64,000 nucleotides of DNA from NCBI GenBank assembly GCA_028752905.1, contig JAQNBH010000069.1, positions 403,827-467,826 on the forward strand, read 5' to 3'. Shown here piece after piece: positions 59,221-64,000 of this stretch. The stretch is from Cladorhizidae sp. MBARI D1340-BT2. Taxonomy: Eukaryota > Porifera > Demospongiae > Poecilosclerida > Cladorhizidae. The position numbers and the translations under genes were made by a program. The notes below the pieces were generated by a model, which saw only the letters and a program-made list of their open reading frames with translations, had not been told where the DNA came from and made no database searches. Each line of letters starts with the position of its first letter. The stretch's first letter is position 1.

Positions 59221-62200
59221 GCTCTAGCCTTCATCAAGGAATAATGACTAGATGCTCTAACCTTCATCTGGAATAATGACTAGATGCTCTAGCCTTCATC
59301 AGGAATAATGACTAGATGCTCTAGCCTTCATCAGGAATAATGACTAGATGCTCAAGCCTTCATCAGGAATAATGACTAGATGCTCTAGCATTCATCAAGG
59401 AATAATGACTAGATGCTCTAGCCTTCATCAGGATATAATGACTAGATGCTCTAGCCTTCATCAGGAATAATGACTAGATGCTCTAGCCTTCATCAAGGAA
59501 TAATGACTAGATGCTCTAACCTTCATCTGGAATAATGACTAGATGCTCTAGCCTTCATCAGGAATAATGACTAGATGCTCTAACCTTCATCAGGAATAAT
59601 GACTAGATGCTCTAACCTTCATCTGGAATAATGACTAGATACTCTAGTCTTCATCAGGAATAATGACTAGATGCTCTAGCCTTCATCAGGAATAATGACT
59701 AGATGCTCTAACCTTCATCAGGAATAATGACTAGATGCTCTAATCTTCATCTGGAATAATGACTAGATGCTCTAGTCTTCATCAGGAATAATGACTAGAT
59801 GCTCTAGCCTTCATCAAGGAATAATGACTAGATGCTCTAACCTTCATCTGGAATAATGACTAGATGCTCTAGCCTTCATCAGGAATAATGACTAGATGCT
59901 CTAGCCTTCATCAGGAATAATGACTAGATGCTCTAGCCTTCATCAGGAATAATGACTAGATGCTCTAGCCTTCATCAAGGAATAATGACTAGATGCTCTA
60001 GCCTTCATCAGTAATAATGACTAGATGCTCTAGCCTTCATCAGGAATAATGACTAGATGCTCTAGCCTTCATCAAGGAATAATGACTAGATGCTCTAACC
60101 TTCATCTGGAATAATGACTAGATGCTCTAGCCTTCATCAGGAATAATGACTAGATGCTCTAACCTTCATCAGGAATAATGACTAGATGCTCTAACCTTCA
60201 TCTGGAATAATGACTAGATGCTCTAGTCTTCATCAGGAATAATGACTAGATGCTCTAGCCTTCATCAGGAATAATGACTAGATGCTCTAACCTTCATCAG
60301 GAATAATGACTAGATGCTCTAATCTTCATCTGGAATAATGACTAGATGCTCTAGTCTTCATCAGGAATAATGACTAGATGCTCTAGCCTTCATCAAGGAA
60401 TAATGACTAGATGCTCTAACCTTTATCTGGAATAATGACTAGATGCTCTAGCCTTCATCAGGAATAATGACTAGATGCTCTAACCTTCATCAGGAATAAT
60501 GACTAGATGCTCTAACCTTCATCTGGAATAATGACTAGATGCTCTAGTCTTCATCAGGAATAATGACTAGATGCTCTAGCCTTCATCAAGGAATAATGAC
60601 TAGATGCTCTAGCCTTCATCAGGAATAATGACTAGATGCTCTAACCTTCATCAGGAATAATGACTAGATGCTCTAGCCTTCATCAGGAATAATGACTAGA
60701 TGCTCTAGCCTTCATCAGGAATAATGACTAGATGCTCCAGCCTTCATCAAGGAATAATGACTAGATGCTCTAACCTTCATCAAGGAATAATGACTAGATG
60801 CTCTAACCTTCATCTGGAATAATGACTAGATGCTCTAGCCTTCATCAGGAATAATGACTAGATGCTCTAGCCTTCATCAGGAATAATGACTAGATGCTCT
60901 AGCCTTCATCAGGAATAATGACTAGATGCTCTAGCCTTCATCAGGAATAATGACTAGATGCTCTAGCCTTCATCAGGAATAATGACTAGATGCTCTAGCC
61001 TTCATCAAGGAATAATGACTAGATGCTCTAACCTTCATCTGGAATAATGACTAGATGCTCTAGCCTTCATCAGGAATAATGACTAGATGCTCTAGTCTTC
61101 ATCAGGAATAATGACTAGATGCTCTAGCCTTCATCAAGGAATAATGACTAGATGCTCTAACCTTTATCTGGAATAATGACTAGATGCTCTAGCCTTCATC
61201 AGGAATAATGACTAGATGCTCTAACCTTCATCAGGAATAATGACTAGATGCTCTAACCTTCATCTGGAATAATGACTAGATGCTCTAGTCTTCATCAGGA
61301 ATAATGACTAGATGCTGCTCTAGCCTTCATCAGGAATAATGACTAGATGCTCTAACCTTCATCAGGAATAATGACTAGATGCTCTAACCTTCATCTGGAA
61401 TAATGACTAGATGCTCTAGTCTTCATCAGGAATAATGACTAGATGCTCTAGCCTTCATCAAGGAATAATGACTAGATGCTCTAGCCTTCATCAGGAATAA
61501 TGACTAGATGCTCTAACCTTCATCAGGAATAATGACTAGATGCTCTAGCCTTCATCAGGAATAATGACTAGATGCTCTAGCCTTCATCAGGAATAATGAC
61601 TAGATGCTCCAGCCTTCATCAAGGAATAATGACTAGATGCTCTAACCTTCATCAAGGAATAATGACTAGATGCTCTAACCTTCATCTGGAATAATGACTA
61701 GATGCTCTAGCCTTCATCAGGAATAATGAATAGATGCTCTAGCCTTCATCAGGAATAATGACTAGATGCTCTAGCCTTCATCAGGAATAATGACTAGATG
61801 CTCTAGCCTTCATCAGGAATAATGACTTGATGCTCTAGCCTTCATCAAGGAATAATGACTAGATGCTCTAACCTTCATCTGGAATAATGACTAGATGCTC
61901 TAGCCTTCATCAGGAATAATGACTAGATGCTCTAGCCTTCATCAGGAATAATGACTAGATGCTCTAGCCTTCATCAGGAATAATGACTAGATGCTCTAGC
62001 CTTCATCAGGAATAATGACTAGATGCTCTAGCCTTCATCAGGAATAATGACTAGATGCTCTAGCCTTCATCAAGGAATAATGACTAGATGCTCTAACCTT
62101 CATCTGGAATAATGACTAGATGCTCTAGCCTTCATCAGGAATAATGACTAGATGCTCTAGCCTTCATCAGGAATAATGACTAGATGCTCTAGCCTTCATC

Positions 62201-64000
62201 AGGAATAATGACTAGATGCTCTAGCCTTCATCAAGGAATAATGACTAGATGCTCTAGCTTTCATCAGGAATAATGACTAGATGCTCTAGCCTTCATCAGG
62301 AATAATGACTAGATGCTCTAGCCTTCATCAAGGAATAATGACTAGATGCTCTAACCTTCATCTGGAATAATGACTAGATGCTCTAGCCTTCATCAGGAAT
62401 AATGACTAGATGCTCTAGCCTTCATCAGGAATAATGACTAGATGCTCTAGCCTTCATCAGGAATTATGACTAGATGCTCTAGCATTCATCAAGGAATAAT
62501 GACTAGATGCTCTAGCCTTCATCAGGAATAATGACTAGATGCTCTAGCCTTCATCAGGAATAATGACTAGATGCTCTAGCCTTCATCAAGGAATAATGAC
62601 TAGATGCTCTAACCTTCATCTGGAATAATGACTAGATGCTCTAGCCTTCATCAGGAATAATGACTAGATGCTCTAACCTTCATCAGGAATAATGACTAGA
62701 TGCTCTAACCTTCATCTGGAATAATGACTAGATGCTCTAGTCTTCATCAGGAATAATGACTAGATGCTCTAGCCTTCATCAGGAATAATGACTAGATGCT
62801 CTAACCTTCATCAGGAATAATGACTAGATGCTCTAATCTTCATCTGGAATAATGACTAGATGCTCTAGTCTTCATCAGGAATAATGACTAGATGCTCTAG
62901 CCTTCATCAAGGAATAATGACTAGATGCTCTAACCTTCATCTGGAATAATGACTAGATGCTCTAGCCTTCATCAGGAATAATGACTAGATGCTCTAGCCT
63001 TCATCAGGAATAATGACTAGATGCTCTAGCCTTCATCAGGAATAATGACTAGATGCTCTAGCCTTCATCAAGGAATAATGACTAGATGCTCTAGCCTTCA
63101 TCAGGAATAATGACTAGATGCTCTAGCCTTCATCAGGAATAATGACTAGATGCTCTAGCCTTCATCAGGAATAATGACTAGATGCTCCAGCCTTCATCAA
63201 GGAATAATGACTAGATGCTCTAACCTTCATCAAGGAATAATGACTAGATGTTCTAACCTTCATCTGGAATAATGACTAGATGCTCTAGCCTTCATCAGGA
63301 ATAATGACTAGATGCTCTAGCCTTCATCAGGAATAATGACTAGATGCTCTAGCCATCATCAGGAATAATGACTAGATGCTCTAGCCTTCATCAGGAATAA
63401 TGACTAGATGCTCTAGCCTTCATCAGGAATAATGACTAGATGCTCTAGCCTTCATCAAGGAATAATGACTAGATGCTCTAACCTTCATCTGGAATAATGA
63501 CTAGATGCTCTAGCCTTCATCAGGAATAATGACTAGATGCTCTAGCCTTCATCAGGAATAATGACTAGATGCTCTAGCCTTCATCAGGAATAATGACTAG
63601 ATGCTCCAGCCTTCATCAAGGAATAATGACTAGATGCTCTAACCTTCATCAAGGAATAATGACTAGATGCTCTAACCTTCATCTGGAATAATGACTAGAT
63701 GCTCTAGCCTTCATCAGGAATAATGACTAGATGCTCTAGCCTTCATCGGGAATAATGACTAGATGCTCTAGCCTTCATCAGGAATAATGACTAGATGCTC
63801 TAGCCTTCATCATGAATAATGACTAGATGCTCTAGCCTTCATCAGGAATAATGACTAGATGCTCTAGCCTTCATCAAGGAATAATGACTAGATGCTCTAA
63901 CCTTCGTCTGGAATAATGACTAGATGCTCTAGCCTTCATCAGGAATAATGACTAGATGCTCTAGCCTTCATCAGGAATAATGACTAGATGCTCTAGCCTT

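Larger units (their letters stand above)
35383..64000. repeat. 32-bp satellite array, right part (about 895 monomers)
   Basis: The same monomer family and variants as the left part, running off the window end, so the full array is longer than the 41 kb seen. Monomer-level divergence is low and variants are shared over tens of kilobases, as expected from unequal exchange. A 3-bp-expanded monomer (gatgctgctctagcc) occurs three times (42965, 58217, 61311) and marks larger duplications. No second mobile element or gene interrupts it. Confidence 0.97.

Noticed and set aside
17428..64000. CRISPR-like array of short direct repeats
   Set aside because: Repeats are contiguous with no unique spacers, the context is eukaryotic and no cas genes are present. 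It is a tandem satellite.

Overview
The window looks like repeat-rich nuclear DNA of an invertebrate animal. The evidence is a transposase gene with short GT-AG introns, fragments of several metazoan transposon families (Penelope-like, hAT, LINE, piggyBac, Ty3/gypsy), an SH2-like exon, many minisatellites and a very large satellite. A demosponge-like genome is only my guess, from the tiny introns and the CTAG/ACATGTA-rich intergenic style. No rRNA, convincing tRNA, bacterial-type operon or CRISPR array is visible.

Region 1 (1-17427) is mixed intergenic DNA with decayed mobile elements. It holds a Penelope-like reverse transcriptase remnant (1-420, minus), a lone piggyBac-type end (about 867-999), an hAT transposase relic (1317-1677), two copies of a hammerhead-like repeat (2411-2485 and 4606-4676, the second inside a long hairpin), several minisatellites, a minus-strand SH2-like exon (about 11417-11571), a second hAT relic (12246-12473), a LINE 3' end (12601-13060, minus) and a nearly complete piggyBac transposase gene with two short introns (13079-14900). 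The transposase is followed by the element's 3' end, an AT-rich tract and a 27-bp minisatellite.

Region 2 (17428-64000, continuing past the window) is a satellite of about 32-bp monomers, roughly 41 kb or about 1,285 copies here. It has nested higher-order structure, including a block repeated with a period of about 15.06 kb. A young Ty3/gypsy-type retrotransposon (29930-35382, minus) interrupts it. That element has identical 212-bp LTRs, a 5-bp target duplication, a single 1,620-residue Gag-Pol reading frame and a primer-binding site complementary to its own LTR rather than to a recognisable tRNA. The equivalent uninterrupted site survives in the second 15-kb block near 50444.

Three observations deserve most attention. 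(1) On the minus strand the satellite monomer closely matches the hammerhead-like repeats at 2411 and 4606 (same CTGATGA box and same stem-loop, but no GAAA box), so the satellite probably arose from that retroelement-associated motif. (2) The retrotransposon appears to be self-primed, in the manner known for Tf1/sushi elements. (3) The retrotransposon dates itself relative to the satellite's higher-order duplication.
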